Below are positions 33,643-43,400 of a DNA stretch of 60,865 nt, in pieces (position 1 is the stretch's first letter; the number at the start of each line of letters is the position of its first letter). The notes under the pieces are model-generated. The model searched no databases. It was not told where the DNA came from and saw only the letters and a list, made by a program, of their open reading frames with translations. A program made the translations under genes and the position numbers. The stretch is from an uncultured Bacteroidales bacterium (GTDB taxonomy: Bacteria > Bacteroidota > Bacteroidia > Bacteroidales > WCHB1-69): contig ONCM01000024.1 in the NCBI GenBank assembly GCA_900316305.1, forward strand, positions 1-60,865, written 5' to 3'.

Positions 33643-33809
33643 ATCTGTTATTTGTTTGCTCCCCACACTGCGGCTTCGCCTTATGTGGGGTTAATTGCGC
33701 TTCGCGCGTTTTGCCTCTCCGAGACTGCTTAAGGATTATATTTCGTATCAACGCAACTCCATTCCGGCCTCCTATCGTCGGCCGGAATCTCCGACTCGCG
33801 AGAGCTTTA

Positions 33810-34421
33810 CTATTTCGTTTTAAACACCGGATGCAGCCCCACTGCCTCCAACAGCGACGTGAACACCGCCTCAGTGTTGTGCGTCAGCTCGGCGGACAGC
33901 TGCTTTTGGAAATCGAGATCGTGATTGACAACCTCATCAAAGGCCATGTTCTTGATCTTCTGGATGGTGGCCTCGCCCACCTCGTCGCGCAGACCGGTGG
34001 AGAGGGTGACGATTTCGTTCTGGTTGGTGACAGGGTTGAAGGACTTGTCAATGATCTTGGCTTTGGGAAGCCGGATTTCCAACGTATCCTCCCCCACAAA
34101 CTGCAAATCAGACTCTTTCAGCTCTGTCAGGTCGATACCGTAGCGGATGGTCACATCCACAGGGACCACGCAGACGCGCTTCCCGAGTTTCCATTTCGCA
34201 GGGTTCAGCGAAGCAATCTGCGTATCCGAGTCATAAATCGCCATCTTCCGGATGGTCACCTCCGTAGTGGCTATCTGCGACTGCTCCTGCATCATGCCCA
34301 AAATCTCGCTCTTCTCCGGCAACTTCTTCTCCTCCGGCCTCTTCACCGGCCAAACAATCACCGCCACCAGCACCGCCACACTCGCCGCCAACATAACCCA
34401 ATATTTCATTCTTCTATTCAT
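33810..34421 (-). CDS. DUF4230 membrane-anchored protein (first copy)
   Basis: About 203 residues from MNRRMKYWVMLAASVAVLVAVIVW at 34421; the ORF could start seven residues earlier. One N-terminal membrane helix (about 6-24) precedes a domain with the DUF4230 pattern: EQSQIATTEVTIRKMAIYD, then VPVDVTIRYGIDLTELKESDL and EIRLPKAKIIDKSFNP. The family is common in Bacteroidota and uncharacterised. It heads the pair of DUF4230 genes. Upstream lie the heptamer array 34450-34539 and the terminator of the giant MBG gene. Confidence 0.85.
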   Translation of the reverse strand: MNRRMKYWVMLAASVAVLVAVIVWPVKRPEEKKLPEKSEILGMMQEQSQIATTEVTIRKMAIYDSDTQIASLNPAKWKLGKRVCVVPVDVTIRYGIDLTELKESDLQFVGEDTLEIRLPKAKIIDKSFNPVTNQNEIVTLSTGLRDEVGEATIQKIKNMAFDEVVNHDLDFQKQLSAELTHNTEAVFTSLLEAVGLHPVFKTK

Positions 34422-34449
34422 ATTACCTGATATATTATTCATAATTCAT

Positions 34450-34539
34450 CATTCTACATTCTTCATTCTACATTCTTCATTCTACATTCTTCATTCTACA
34501 TTCTTCATTCTTCATTCTACATTCTTCATTCTTCATTCC
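34450..34539. repeat. Heptamer array CATTCTA/CATTCTT (about 13 units)
   Basis: 90 bp of nearly perfect alternating CATTCTA and CATTCTT, the longest 7-bp array in the window. It lies between the terminator of the giant MBG gene and the first DUF4230 gene, about 30 bp upstream of the latter's start, so it may lie in its promoter or leader region. Confidence 0.9.
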
Positions 34540-34569
34540 AAAAAAGGGACGCCCTCTTAGACATCCCTT
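34540..34569 (-). terminator. Terminator of the giant MBG-repeat gene
   Basis: On the minus strand AAGGGA...TCCCTT with six T following, about 30 bp behind the stop at 34598. Confidence 0.8.
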
Positions 34570-34597
34570 CGTTTCATTCGTTTAAAAATCTCTCACC

Positions 34598-37500
34598 CTA
34601 CTGTCCGTCATACACCTTCCGGACACACCGCACGCTTCTCCGGTCGGTCTTATTGGCCTCCACAAAGGTCATCGCGTTACAGTAGTAGCTGATATTCGCA
34701 CTGGTGGCCGTCACACCGCCAGCGTTGAAGTCGCTGGTCCAAGCCCAGTAATCCGACAGGATGCCTTCGTAGCGGTTGGTTGCGCTGTTGAAGAAACCGC
34801 CGCCACGGGCGTTGAAACCGCTGTTCGGCAGGGTGCCGCCGTTGCCGGGTACCCAGTAGCCCTCACCGGCATCCTTCAGCAACATGGCATCGCCGACAAA
34901 CAGCTGGAGTTCGGAGTAGTCAGCCTCCGTGGGCACTGCCCAACCCGCCGGACAGATACCCTGCACGAACGGTTGTCCGTTATCGCCGGTGAAGGTCTGC
35001 GGGGCGGCAGTACTGTTCTCCGGCACGCCTACCGCGGAGTTCCACGTGTAGAGGTAGCCGAACTTATGGAGGTTGTTCGTATCGTCCATGAAAGTATGGT
35101 AGTTGGCAATCGGATTGCCAGCCGCATCGGTTTCGTTACGCAGGTTTTCGGTCATCCAACACTGTTGGCCGATACGTTTGGCGTCGTAGAAGTGGTTGTG
35201 GTAGGTAACACCGACACACTGTGAGTAAGCCACCACGACCGTCTGGTAGCAGGAATCCATCGCGGTGTGGCAAGTGTCGTAAAGAATCCACTTGATGGTG
35301 TGCGTGCCGACGGCCAACGGATTGTGCTCGTCAAGATCGTTGGAGACGGAGGCAACACCTGCGTCCAGCAGGTCGTGAGAGGGCATGCCGAGCAGCGATT
35401 GCGGCACCAGCGTGTCGTAAGTGCCCTCTCCCAAGGTGATGTTGAGCGTTTCAGGACTGGTAAGGCCTGCGTTCGCGGCGGTCACCTTGATCAGGCCATC
35501 CACCGTTGAGATGTTGTAACAGTAGGTGACATCCACCCCGTCGTCTTTGTGAAGAATCGTGACCGAGGTGATGTGGTTGGCGCTCTCGCCCACGCAAGTC
35601 TGTGCACCGCTGCGCGTGATGATCAGCGTGTCGGAGGGTGCGATGGAGGTGCCGTCGGTCAGGGTGTAGTCGCTCTCCGTCAGTGTCAGCGGGTTGCCGT
35701 CATACACCTTCTCCGCGCTGGAGGCGGTGATTTCGAGCGGACGTTTCGTGATGGTAAGCGTCACATCGAACCGCGGTCTGTAATTGGCCATGCTGTTTCC
35801 GGCCGCGTATTCTTCTGTTGCGCCATGGACGATGTTGAAGTCGTGCTGACTGGCTACTCCCGTGGTGGCCATGAACATGTTGTCGTTACAGTGGTAAGTG
35901 CCGATCGTGTAACCTTCCGAGATGACGTAACCGCTCTTGAGAGTGTCACGGTCAGCGAGCGTTGAGATGTCGATGTTCTCGTAATCCACCCTCAGGGAGT
36001 CGCCGTTGTACATCATGGTGGCATGTTCACTGGGGACTGTGATGGTGATCGGCCGCTTGGTAATCACCAGTTTACCGATTTCATACTGGATGTCGAACTG
36101 AGCTGTCACATCGTTGCCATGCTCGTCCAAGACCGTCGTATCGCCATGAATCGTGTTCGGGTAGGTGCCGGCATCGAAACCCGACACGTTGGCGGTGAGC
36201 CCCGTTACGGTATAAGGATGTCCATCCTCCGTGGTGAAGGTCAGCGTCACAAAGTCGGAGGCGGTGTGCTTCAGACCGTCATAGAAGATCGGAAGTCCAG
36301 TGGCAACGGGATTGGAGTTGGAGACGACTGTGATTGGATAGCGCAAAGAGTCAGGACGTTCGTCCACGTGCAACGTGCCGTACGATTTGGTAATTATGTA
36401 ATTGTCAGCCAAAGTGCCTGGATTCAAAGTGTAGTCGAACACATTGGGCGCAGAGCCCGGCAGCAGCTGTCCGCCGGTCACCAGATAAGTGGCTCCTTCT
36501 CCGTTCACGAAGCCGTCGCCGGTCACCTTCACGCTGTCATACCTCAAAGTATCACCGTTATAGATCCGTGTGGAGTCCATGGAGGTCAAGTGCACATCGC
36601 GCTTGGTGATGGTCAGCGTGGCCGTGTCAGTCGTCGTGTAGGTGGCGATGGAGGCTTCCACCAGATAGGTCAAACTACCCGCATTGGTGATGCTGGGGAG
36701 GTCCGTGGTGTAGTCGCTCCAGGTGTCGCCGTTCTTGACCTTGTAGAGGATGGAAGGCTGGGATTCGTTCGATTCAAACGTGAAGGAGGCTTGCAGTGCC
36801 ATGCCGTCGTAGGTCTTGGTGGAATCTTTGGCGGTCACGGTCAATGGCGCCGGGTCGATTTTCAGTTTGCCCTTCTTCATTAAGGTAAGTGTGTAGTTCG
36901 AGGTGACATCATTGGTCTCGCCCGACATCACTTGGAAGTTGCTGCCATAGTTGCCGTTGTCATACGGGACAGTGGATACCATGATACCGCTTGACGCCGT
37001 GTAGCCAATGGTTGCGGTTTGGCCGTTCACCACATTGTTGAACGTGGATGCGGTGTGGCCGTACTGAAGGCTGCCGTTATAATTAACGGTCGTGTCGGCC
37101 ACGCTCACCGTGACAGGGCGTTTCTGGATTGTCAATCGGCCTTCCAGTTTGCTGACATTGAACTGCTCCGTCACATCATGGTTGTGGGCATCCGTCACCT
37201 TCGCGGTTCCGCTGATGGCGTTCGGCAGGTCGCACACCTCCGAATGGCTCGGGTCGCTTGTCGTCAAGCCACTTACCGTGAAGGTGTTGTTGTTGAATGT
37301 GAAGGATAGCGTTTGGAAGCCTGATGCGCTCTTCACCGAGCCATCATACACATTGCCATAGCTGCTGTTCGACTGAACCGTGATCGGGAATTTTTGGGTG
37401 CGGTTGCGGATGGTCAGGTTACCCGGGGTTCGTGTCGAGAGAATATAGTTCGAAGTGACATCCGTCGTTCCTGCCATCACGGTGAAGTTGTCGTCATAGC

Positions 37501-40411
37501 TGCTGTTGTCGTACGGGGTTTCCGATGGCAACAGGCCGTTTGCCGCCGTGTAGCCGATAGTCGCGGTCTGGCCTGCCACCACGTTTTCGAATGTGCAGGT
37601 GGTGTTGCCGTTCTGCAGAGCGCCGTTGTATTCGACTGTTTTGTTCGCAACGCTCACGGTCACGGTTCTCGGGGTAATTTTCAGTGTGCCATTGGTCGTA
37701 TTCACCACGAATTGGGATGTCACGTCGTTGCCGGCAACGTCTTTCACTACCGCAGTGCCACTGATGGCATTCGTCAATTCGCACACATTCGCGCTGCTGG
37801 GATTGCTTGTCGTCAACCCACTCACCGTGTAGTTGTGGCCTGCAACGTTGAAATTCAGGGTTACAAAGCCCGTCGCGCTCTTTGTTGTGCCGTCATAGAT
37901 GTTGCCGGTATTGCTGTTCGCCACCACGGTGATCTCGTACTTGTCGGTACGGTCGGTGATAGTCAGCTTGCCTGCGGTCTGCGTTCCCAAGGTGTAGTTG
38001 GCGGTCACATCGTTGTTGGAGGTGTCCACCACTTTGAAGCTGTTGGAGGTGTAGTTGCCGTTGTCGTAAGTGTTCACCAGCGTGCCGTGCGACGGAGCGT
38101 AGGAGATTGTCGCTGTCTGGCCATCCAGCACGTTCTCAAAAGTGTATGCGGTATTACCGCCTTGGATGCTGCCGTTATACTCAACGGTCTTGTCTTCAAC
38201 ACTCACCGTCACGGTTCTCGTCGTGATGGCCAGGGTTCCGGCTTTCGGCGTGATAACGTAGTTCGCCGTCACGTCTTCCGTGCCATGCATCACCTTGTAA
38301 CCGGAAGCAACCGGGTTGTTGCCCGTTGCCGTCTGCGCCACATTCGTTACGCTACCCGTGGCGGTTGCCACCAACGAGTCGCCTGTCAGCAAGCTTCCGC
38401 TCGTCACCGTGACTGCGCTGTTGCTGTGTGCAGTGCCGTCGTACGTCCATGATTGGCTTGCCGCTGTGATGGTGATGGGCACTGAGGCGTGTGCCATCGT
38501 CAGTTGACCGTTTGCCGTGGTCACTTTGTAGTTGCCGAGCGTACCAGCCGTGAACTGGTAGCTTGTCAGTTCGTTCGTCACCGGGCTTTCGCTCGGGAAC
38601 GTGATGCTGCCCGTCACCACCGCGGTGATGGAGTCGTTGCCGACCAAACCATTCACGTCATACTCTGGCCAGCTATGGGTTGAACCCGCATATACGAATG
38701 CTTTGTTCTGGGCTTTCACCGTCACCGCCTTCGGGTTGATGATCAATGTTCCCGATTCTGTGGTGACCACGTAGTTTGCTGTCACGTCCTGATAGCCGTG
38801 CTTCACCATGTATCCTTCCGCAATTGGGTTGTTGCCCGTATGAGTGTCAGCCACGTTCGTCACGCTGCCCGTGGCCTTCGCCACCAGCTTGTCGCCACTA
38901 AACAAGCCGCCACCGTAGGTCCACTCACCACTTGCCGCTGTGAGGGTAATGGCCACGGAGGCATTCGTCATCATCAGATTGCCATTCGCAGTCGTCACAC
39001 TGTAATTATTGGCGTCACCCACTATGAATGAGTAGCTTGCCAATGTATTGGTCACCGGACTCTGGCCCGGGAAGGTGATGCTGCCCGTCACCACTGCGCT
39101 GATGGCGTCGTTGCCGACCAAACCTTGCACAACATAGCCGCTGTCGCTTTGTGCTTTGCCGTCGTAGGTCAACTGTGGGCTATTCGCCGTCACCGTCACC
39201 TGTGTCGGGTTGATGGTCAACGTTCCGGCATTTGCTGTGATTACATAGTTTGACGTCACATCTTCCGTGCCGTGCATCACCTTGTAGCCCGCCGCAATCG
39301 GGTTGTTGCCGGTGGCTGTCTGTACCACGTTCGTCACGCTGCCCGTGGCTTTCGCCACCAGTGAGTCGCCTGCCAGCAGACTTCCGCTTGTCACCGTGAC
39401 GGTGCTGTCGGAGTGAGCTGTTCCATCGTAGGTCCACTCACCGCTTGCCGCTGTGATGGTGATGACTCTGGTTGCCGTTGTCATCATCAGCGAACCGTCC
39501 ACTGTCGTCACGTTGTAGTTGCCGGACGTGCCATGTGTGAATTCGTAGCTCGTTAGCTTGTTCGTCACCGGACTCTCGCTTGGGAACGTAATGGCACCCG
39601 TCACCACTGCGCTGATGGAGTCGTTGCCGACTAAACCCACCACATCATAACCGCTGTTGCTATGCGGTAAGCCGTCGTAGGTGAACTCTTGGCTCTTCGC
39701 TCTCACTGTCACCGCCTTCGGGTTGATAGTCAATGTTCCCGTGTCGGTGGTGACCACGTAGTTTGCTGTCACGTTTTGCGTGCCATGCTTAATCATAAAT
39801 GTGGCAACCTGGTTGTTGCAAGTATCAGATACGTTCGTTACGCTGCCCGTCGTGGTTGCCACCAGCTCGTCGCCAGTCAACAGACTGCCGTTTGTCAACG
39901 TGACTACATTGGCGGTGTGTGCGCTTCCATCGTAGGTCCACTCACCACTTGCCGCCTTGAGGGTGATGGCCACAGCGGCGTTTGTCATCTTCAGCTCACC
40001 GTTCACCTTCGTTACGCTGTAATTGTTGGCGTCGCCCGTTATGAATGAGTAGCTTTCCAATGTGTTGGTCACCGGACTTTGGCCTGGGAAGGTAATGATG
40101 CCCGTCACCACCGCTCTGATGGAGTCGTTGCCGAGCAAACCTTGCACAACATAGCCGCTGTCGCTTTGTGCTTTGCCGTCGTAGGTTAACTGTGGACTAT
40201 TCGCCGTCACCGTCACCGGTGCCGGGTTGATGGTCAATGTTCCGGATTTGGTTGTGATGGCGTAGTTCGCCGTCACATCTTCCGTGCCGTGCATAATTTT
40301 GAAACCATCTGCAATCGGGTTGTTGCCCGTGGCTGTCTGCATCACGTTGGTCACGCTGCCCGTGGCCTTCGCCACCAACGAGTCGCCGGCCAACAGGCTA
40401 CCACTCGTCAC
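34598..40411 (-). CDS. Giant MBG-repeat FISUMP adhesin-like protein, C-terminal part
   Basis: 1,937 codons with no signal peptide and no promoter; the first residues (MTSGSLLAGDSLVAKATG) lie inside a repeat. It is the continuation of the ORF 40838-54031 and lies in the same frame, separated by a short out-of-frame segment. The N-terminal third holds MBG units of about 170 residues, one truncated (WTYGGGLFSGDK near 38905). Then come more divergent YDG/MBG domains, recognised by NGTLKITPRTVTV and KPRPITIT-like phrases followed by YNG or YDG, and a KVKNGDTWSDYTTD module. The C-terminal FISUMP domain (about 1735-1937) shows RIGQQCWMTENLRNETDAAG, GICPAGWAVPT and SVRCVRKVYDGQ. MBG domains are all-beta modules of bacterial surface proteins. 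Likely an exported stalk with a FISUMP tip. Confidence 0.85.
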   Translation of the reverse strand: MTSGSLLAGDSLVAKATGSVTNVMQTATGNNPIADGFKIMHGTEDVTANYAITTKSGTLTINPAPVTVTANSPQLTYDGKAQSDSGYVVQGLLGNDSIRAVVTGIITFPGQSPVTNTLESYSFITGDANNYSVTKVNGELKMTNAAVAITLKAASGEWTYDGSAHTANVVTLTNGSLLTGDELVATTTGSVTNVSDTCNNQVATFMIKHGTQNVTANYVVTTDTGTLTINPKAVTVRAKSQEFTYDGLPHSNSGYDVVGLVGNDSISAVVTGAITFPSESPVTNKLTSYEFTHGTSGNYNVTTVDGSLMMTTATRVITITAASGEWTYDGTAHSDSTVTVTSGSLLAGDSLVAKATGSVTNVVQTATGNNPIAAGYKVMHGTEDVTSNYVITANAGTLTINPTQVTVTANSPQLTYDGKAQSDSGYVVQGLVGNDAISAVVTGSITFPGQSPVTNTLASYSFIVGDANNYSVTTANGNLMMTNASVAITLTAASGEWTYGGGLFSGDKLVAKATGSVTNVADTHTGNNPIAEGYMVKHGYQDVTANYVVTTESGTLIINPKAVTVKAQNKAFVYAGSTHSWPEYDVNGLVGNDSITAVVTGSITFPSESPVTNELTSYQFTAGTLGNYKVTTANGQLTMAHASVPITITAASQSWTYDGTAHSNSAVTVTSGSLLTGDSLVATATGSVTNVAQTATGNNPVASGYKVMHGTEDVTANYVITPKAGTLAITTRTVTVSVEDKTVEYNGSIQGGNTAYTFENVLDGQTATISYAPSHGTLVNTYDNGNYTSNSFKVVDTSNNDVTANYTLGTQTAGKLTITDRTDKYEITVVANSNTGNIYDGTTKSATGFVTLNFNVAGHNYTVSGLTTSNPSSANVCELTNAISGTAVVKDVAGNDVTSQFVVNTTNGTLKITPRTVTVSVANKTVEYNGALQNGNTTCTFENVVAGQTATIGYTAANGLLPSETPYDNSSYDDNFTVMAGTTDVTSNYILSTRTPGNLTIRNRTQKFPITVQSNSSYGNVYDGSVKSASGFQTLSFTFNNNTFTVSGLTTSDPSHSEVCDLPNAISGTAKVTDAHNHDVTEQFNVSKLEGRLTIQKRPVTVSVADTTVNYNGSLQYGHTASTFNNVVNGQTATIGYTASSGIMVSTVPYDNGNYGSNFQVMSGETNDVTSNYTLTLMKKGKLKIDPAPLTVTAKDSTKTYDGMALQASFTFESNESQPSILYKVKNGDTWSDYTTDLPSITNAGSLTYLVEASIATYTTTDTATLTITKRDVHLTSMDSTRIYNGDTLRYDSVKVTGDGFVNGEGATYLVTGGQLLPGSAPNVFDYTLNPGTLADNYIITKSYGTLHVDERPDSLRYPITVVSNSNPVATGLPIFYDGLKHTASDFVTLTFTTEDGHPYTVTGLTANVSGFDAGTYPNTIHGDTTVLDEHGNDVTAQFDIQYEIGKLVITKRPITITVPSEHATMMYNGDSLRVDYENIDISTLADRDTLKSGYVISEGYTIGTYHCNDNMFMATTGVASQHDFNIVHGATEEYAAGNSMANYRPRFDVTLTITKRPLEITASSAEKVYDGNPLTLTESDYTLTDGTSIAPSDTLIITRSGAQTCVGESANHITSVTILHKDDGVDVTYCYNISTVDGLIKVTAANAGLTSPETLNITLGEGTYDTLVPQSLLGMPSHDLLDAGVASVSNDLDEHNPLAVGTHTIKWILYDTCHTAMDSCYQTVVVAYSQCVGVTYHNHFYDAKRIGQQCWMTENLRNETDAAGNPIANYHTFMDDTNNLHKFGYLYTWNSAVGVPENSTAAPQTFTGDNGQPFVQGICPAGWAVPTEADYSELQLFVGDAMLLKDAGEGYWVPGNGGTLPNSGFNARGGGFFNSATNRYEGILSDYWAWTSDFNAGGVTATSANISYYCNAMTFVEANKTDRRSVRCVRKVYDGQ

Positions 40412-43400
40412 CGTGACTGCGCTGTCGGCGTGTGCAGTGCCGTCGCGCCGTCCACTGTCGTCACAGTGTAGTTGCCGGGGGTGCCGGTTATGAACTCGTA
40501 GCTCGTCAGCTTGTTCGTCACCGTGCCTTGGGTTGGGAAGGTGATGCTGCCCGTCACCACCGCGCTGATGGAATCGTTGCCGACCAGACCGTCCACGTCG
40601 TACTTAGGCCAGCTTTGTGTTTCACCTGTATAGACGAATTCCTTGTCTTGGGCGGTCACTGTCACCGTCTTCGGGTTGATGGTCAACGTTCCCGCTTGGG
40701 TGGTAATCACGTAGTTTGCTGTCACGTCCTGATAGCCGTGCTTCACCATGTATTCTTCCGCAATTGGGTTGTTGCCCGTATGAGTGTCAGCCACGTTCGT
40801 CACGCTGCCCGTGGCCTTCGCCACCAGCTTGTCGCCACTAAACAAGCCGCCACGTCCATGCTTGGCTTGCCGCCGTGATGGTGATGGCCGCTGAGGCGTG
40901 CGTCATCGTCAGCTCGCCGTTTATCTTCGTCACACTGTAATTCTCGGCGTCACCCACCACGAATGCGTAGCCGGTCAATGTATTGGTCACCGTTTGGCTT
41001 GGGAACGTGATGGTACCCGTCACCACCGCACTGATCGAGTCGTTACCGACCAAACCTTCCACGTCATATTTTGGCCAGCTCTGTGCTTCACCCGTATAGG
41101 TAAACACCGTGTCCTGAGCGGTCACCGTCACCTGTGCCGGGTTGATGGTCAATGTTCCAGCTTGGGTCGTGATTGCATATTTCGCCGTCACGTCTTCATC
41201 GCCGCGCATCACCTTGTAACCTGGAACAATCAGGTTGTTTCCTTGCGCATTGTCAGCCACATTGGTCACGCTGCCCGTGGCCTTCGCCACCAACGAGTCG
41301 CCGGCCAACAGGCTACCACTCGTCACCGTGACTGCGCTGTCGGCGTGTGCAGTGCCGTCGTTGCCGAGTGTGCCGGTTATGAACTCGTAGCTCGTCAGCT
41401 TGTTCGTCACCGTGCCTTGGCTTGGGAACGTGATGGTACCCGTCACCACCGCACTGATCGAGTCGTTACCGACCAAACCTTCCACGTCATATTTTGGCCA
41501 GCTCTGTGCCTCACCTGTGTAAGCGAATGTCTTATCTTGCGCCTTGACCGTCACTGGTTTCGGGTTGATGGTCAACGTTCCGGCTACGGGGGTAATCACG
41601 TAGTTCTCCGTCACGTCTTGATAGTTGTGCATTACCTTGTATCCTTCCGCAATTGGGTTGTTGTCCGTATGAGTGTCAGCCACGTTCGTCACGCTGCCTG
41701 CCGCGGTCGCCACCAATTCGTCGCCGGTTAACAGGTTGCCGCTCGTCACTGTGACTGTGCTGTTGGTGTGGGCGTTCCCATCGTACGTCCATGACTGGCT
41801 TGCCGCCGTGATGGTAATGGGCACCGAGGCTTTCGTCATCGTCAGCTTGCCGTTCTTTGTTATCACGCTGTAGTTGCCGGGCGTGCCCGTCGTGAATGTG
41901 TAGCTCGTTAATGTATTCGTCACTGTGTCCTCGCTTGGGAACTTGATGCTGCCCGTCACCACCGCGGTGATAGCATCGTCGCCGACAAGGCCGATCACTT
42001 CGTAACCGCTGTTGCTGTGGGCGTTGCCGTCGTAGGTAAACTCTTCACTCTTCGCCGTCACCGTCACCGGCTGCGGGTTGATGGTCAGCTTTCCGGCTTC
42101 AGCCACAATCGCGTAGTTCTCCGTCACGTCTTCCGTGCCATGCATCACCTTGTAACCTGAAGCAATCGGGTTGTTGCCCACTGCAGTCTCTGAGACATTG
42201 GTCACGCTGCCCGTCGCATTCGCTACTAGTGCATCGCCTGGCAACAGACTACCGCTCGTCACCGTGACCGCGGTGTTGCTGTGTGCACTTCCGTCGTAGG
42301 TCCACGCATCGCTTGCAGCCGTGATGGTGATGGGCACCGAGGCTTTCGTCATCGTCAGCTGGCCGTTTGCCGTGGTCACTTTGTAGTTGCCGGGCGTACC
42401 AGCCGTGAACTGGTAGCTCGTTAACACGTTCGTCACCGGGCTTTCGTTCGGGAACGTGATGCTGCCCGTCACCACTGCGCTGATGGCATCGTTGCCGACC
42501 AGACCGTCCACGTCATATTCAGGCCAACTCTGTGCTTCACCCGTATAGAAGAATGACTCGTTCTGTGCCGTTACCGTCACCGGCCTCGGGTTGATGGTCA
42601 GCTTTCCGGCTACGGCAGTGATCACGTAGTTCGCCGACACGTCTTGCGTGCCGTGCATGATCTTGTAGCCATCCGCAATCGGATTGTTGCCCTCCGCATT
42701 GTCAGCTACGTTTGTCACGCTGCCCGTGGCCTGTGCTTCCAAATAGTCGTCGGTCAACAGGTTGCCGCTCGTCAAGGTCACAGTCGTGTTATGGTGCGCA
42801 ACACCGTCGTAGGTCCACTCTTCACTAGCCGCAGTGATGGTGATGGTCACCGAGGCTTTCGTCATCGTCAGCTGGCCGTCTGTTGTTGTCACGATGTAGT
42901 TGTCGGAAGTTCCCGTCTTGAATGAGTAGCTTTTCACCTCGTTCGGCACCGTATCACCCAGGAACTTGATGCTGCCCTCTACCACCGCTTTGATGGAGTC
43001 GTTGCCAACCAGACCGATCACGTCATATTCAGGCCAGCTCTGAGCTTCACCCGTATAGGTAAACTCCTTGTCCTGTGCTTTCACTGTCACCGCTTTCTTG
43101 TTGATGGTCAACGTTCCAGCCACGGGGGTTATGGTATAGTTCGCCGTCACATCGACCGTATCGTGCATAATCTTGTAGCCTGCCGCAATTGGGTTGTTGC
43201 CTGTGGCATTGTCGGCCACATTGGTCACGCTGCCCGTTGCGGTTGCCACCAGTGCATCGCCGGCCAAAAGCGTACCACTCGTCACCGTGACCGCGGTGTT
43301 GCTGTGTGCACTTCCGTCGTAGGTCCACTCACCACTTGCCGCTGTGATGGTGATGGCCCTATCTGCCGTTGCCATGGTCAGCTGGCCGTTAGCTGTCGTC

